A stretch of 53,429 nt of DNA, taken from Parvibaculum sp. GTDB taxonomy: Bacteria > Pseudomonadota > Alphaproteobacteria > Parvibaculales > Parvibaculaceae. The notes under the pieces were generated by a model that worked only from the letters and a program-made list of their open reading frames with translations, had not been told where the DNA came from and made no database searches. A program made the position numbers and the translations under genes. The stretch lies in NCBI RefSeq assembly GCF_030694575.1, contig NZ_JAUYUS010000071.1:1-53429 (forward strand), in the 5' to 3' direction. Positions 51,850 to 53,429 of the stretch are shown in pieces; the first letter of the stretch is position 1; each line of letters opens with the position of its first letter.

Positions 51850-53249
51850 GCTGCCGCGCCCCCCTTGCTTGCCAGCCGCTCCTGCACGGCCGCGCGGAAC
51901 GCATCGCCGCGTTCCTCGAAATTCGCGAACTGGTCGAACGACGCGCAGGCCGGCGACAGCAGCACCACCTTGAGGTCGCTCTCGTCGGCCGAGGCGTCGC
52001 GCGTCGCCGCTTCGACGGCCCGGTCGAGCGTGCCGCACTGAATGAATTCGACCTTGCCCTTCAGTGTCTCGGCGAAGCTCTTCGCCGCGTCGCCGATCAG
52101 ATAGGCGCGCCGGATGCGGTCGAACCAGGGCTCCAGGCTCTCGATGCCGCCCTCCTTCGCCTTGCCGCCGATGATCCAGTAGATGTTGTCGTAAGTCGCG
52201 AGCGCCTTCGACGCCGCGTCCGCATTGGTCGCCTTGCTGTCGTTGACGAAGCGCACACCGTCCACCTCGCCCACGATCTCCATCCGGTGCGCAAGACCCG
52301 GGAAACTCTCGAACGCCGCGAAAATCCGTTCGCGCTGATAGCCGAGCGCGCGGCCCACGGCATAGGCCGCCGCCGCGTTCTGCCAATTATGCGCGCCCGC
52401 CAGCGTCTTGATCACCCGGAGGTCGCCCGCCTTCACCGTCTGCGTCCCCGTACTGTCGTAAAGCACGCCGTCCAGCGCATAGACGCCGCGCGACAGCGCC
52501 TTGCCAACCGAGATCGGCACGACCTTCTGCATCCGCCTGGCGCTTTCGCGCGTGCAGATGTCGGTCGAGCGCGGCTCGTCGATGCCGATGACCGCCGTAT
52601 CCTTCTCCGTCTGCAGCGCGAAGATGCGCGCCTTCACTTCCGCGTAATGCTCCACCGTGCCGTGCCGGTCGATATGGTCCGGCGTGATGTTGAGCAGCAC
52701 CGCGATATTGGGCGCGAGCCCCGGCGCGAGATCGATCTGGTAGGAGGACACCTCCACCACGTAAATGCTCGTCGCGGAGGGCGCATCGAGTTCCAGCACC
52801 GCCTTGCCGATATTGCCGCCCACCTGCGCGTCGCCGCCGCAGCGCCGCACCATGTGCCCGATCAGCGCCGTCGTGGTCGACTTGCCGTTGGTGCCCGTGA
52901 TCGCGACGATCTTCGCACCCGTACCCTTCACCGCGCGCTGGAAAAGCTCGATGTCGCCGATCACCTCGACGCCCGCCGCCCGCGCCTTGCCGACGGCGGC
53001 ATGCGGCACGGGATGCGTCAGCGGAATGCCGGGGCTGAGAATGAGTGCCGCGAAATTCTTCCAGTCCCACCCGCTCGCATCCGTCAGCGTGAAGCCTTCC
53101 TTCGCCGCCTCCGCGCGCTTCTCCGCCGCGTCGTCCCACGCGAACACCCTGGCACCGCCGGCCTCGAGCGCGCGCACGGTCGCGAGGCCCGACTTGCCGA
53201 GCCCCAGCACCGCCACGTTACGCTTCTCGAAACCGGTTGCCGCGATCAT
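51846..53249 (-). CDS. murD: UDP-N-acetylmuramoylalanine--D-glutamate ligase MurD
   Basis: The 467-aa Mur ligase adds D-Glu. Seen: NVAVLGLGKSGLATVRAL (N-terminal Rossmann), AITGTNGKSTTTALIGHM (ATP site, about 117-134), LNITPDHIDRHG, GLAHRMEIVGEVDGVRFVND and SKATNADA (substrate loop), and LSPACASFDQFANFEERGD at the C-terminus. It lies 3 bp after the mraY stop. Confidence 0.95.
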   Translation of the reverse strand: MIAATGFEKRNVAVLGLGKSGLATVRALEAGGARVFAWDDAAEKRAEAAKEGFTLTDASGWDWKNFAALILSPGIPLTHPVPHAAVGKARAAGVEVIGDIELFQRAVKGTGAKIVAITGTNGKSTTTALIGHMVRRCGGDAQVGGNIGKAVLELDAPSATSIYVVEVSSYQIDLAPGLAPNIAVLLNITPDHIDRHGTVEHYAEVKARIFALQTEKDTAVIGIDEPRSTDICTRESARRMQKVVPISVGKALSRGVYALDGVLYDSTGTQTVKAGDLRVIKTLAGAHNWQNAAAAYAVGRALGYQRERIFAAFESFPGLAHRMEIVGEVDGVRFVNDSKATNADAASKALATYDNIYWIIGGKAKEGGIESLEPWFDRIRRAYLIGDAAKSFAETLKGKVEFIQCGTLDRAVEAATRDASADESDLKVVLLSPACASFDQFANFEERGDAFRAAVQERLASKGGAAA

Positions 53250-53252
53250 TCC

Positions 53253-53429
53253 CTATCTCAGTTTCAGCGTTGCAAGTCCCGCCATGGCGAGCACGACGGA
53301 TATGATCCAGAAGCGCACGACGACGGTCGGCTCCGCCCAGCCCTTCTGTTCGAAATGATGATGCAGCGGCGCCATCCGGAAGACGCGCTTGCCCGTGAGC
53401 TTGAACGACGCCACCTGCACGATGACCGA
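53253..53429 (-). CDS. mraY: MraY (partial, 3' end only)
   Basis: The last 58 residues of phospho-N-acetylmuramoyl-pentapeptide transferase are readable up to the window edge: [19 protein letters not shown] is the conserved MraY His-rich loop, followed by the final membrane helix [18 protein letters not shown]. The enzyme makes lipid I. The 5' part is outside the window. Confidence 0.93.
   Translation of the reverse strand, partial: SVIVQVASFKLTGKRVFRMAPLHHHFEQKGWAEPTVVVRFWIISVVLAMAGLATLKLR

Overview
The window looks like an alphaproteobacterial chromosome, probably Hyphomicrobiales; a Parvibaculum-like host is my guess from gene order, GC-rich coding and intergenic repeat style, not a tested assignment. 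It has two parts.

Positions 1 to about 28,060 are the early/replication half of a prophage whose structural half and left end lie outside the window. Genes are tightly packed, mostly with ATGA, TGATG or GTGA stop/start overlaps. They form four transcription blocks: (i) minus strand, 7962 down to 84, with zinc-ribbon proteins, a metallopeptidase, a small HTH protein, a ParB-fold/DnaA-domain-IV fusion, a RecD/Dda-like helicase, a J-domain protein, a HAD nucleotidase, a PD-(D/E)XK nuclease and a SNF2-type ATPase half; (ii) plus strand, 8927 to 13547, with small proteins, an ASCH protein, a Dam-type methylase and an XRE regulator; (iii) minus strand, 21613 down to 13548, with an HTH regulator, cytosine methylase, deaminase, SF2 helicase, D12-type methylase, VRR-NUC nuclease and Toprim primase-helicase; (iv) plus strand, 21851 to 26366, with a RecE-like exonuclease, SbcC/RecF-like ATPase, a candidate annealing protein, an excisionase-like winged-helix protein and small genes. 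A tyrosine integrase (minus strand) closes the right end.

The most unusual content is regulatory. The 7963-8926 gap carries a dense cluster of CGTTACCG-type repeats beside AT-rich DNA, a candidate origin. CGGGAAC repeats on an exact 10-bp period occur at three prophage control points: upstream of block i, between blocks iii and iv, and next to the integrase and right junction. This resembles the Cox boxes of P2-like phages. TGTAC-N3-GTACA palindromes lie upstream of block ii and of the block iii regulator. Together these suggest a replication-initiation module (ParB-DnaA fusion, J-domain protein, helicases, repeat cluster) and an excisionase/repressor circuit.

The right prophage boundary coincides with a thioesterase gene that lacks its N-terminal active-site strand, implying insertion into that gene. 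From there to 53,429 the DNA is ordinary chromosome: uvrD-type helicase, prmA, an M24 aminopeptidase, a CelD/BcsL acetyltransferase, ligA, recN, bamD, lpxC and the dcw cell-wall/division cluster (ftsZ, ftsA, ftsQ, ddl, murB, murC, murG, ftsW, murD, mraY partial), nearly all minus strand. Two families of intergenic repeats sit only in the chromosomal part.
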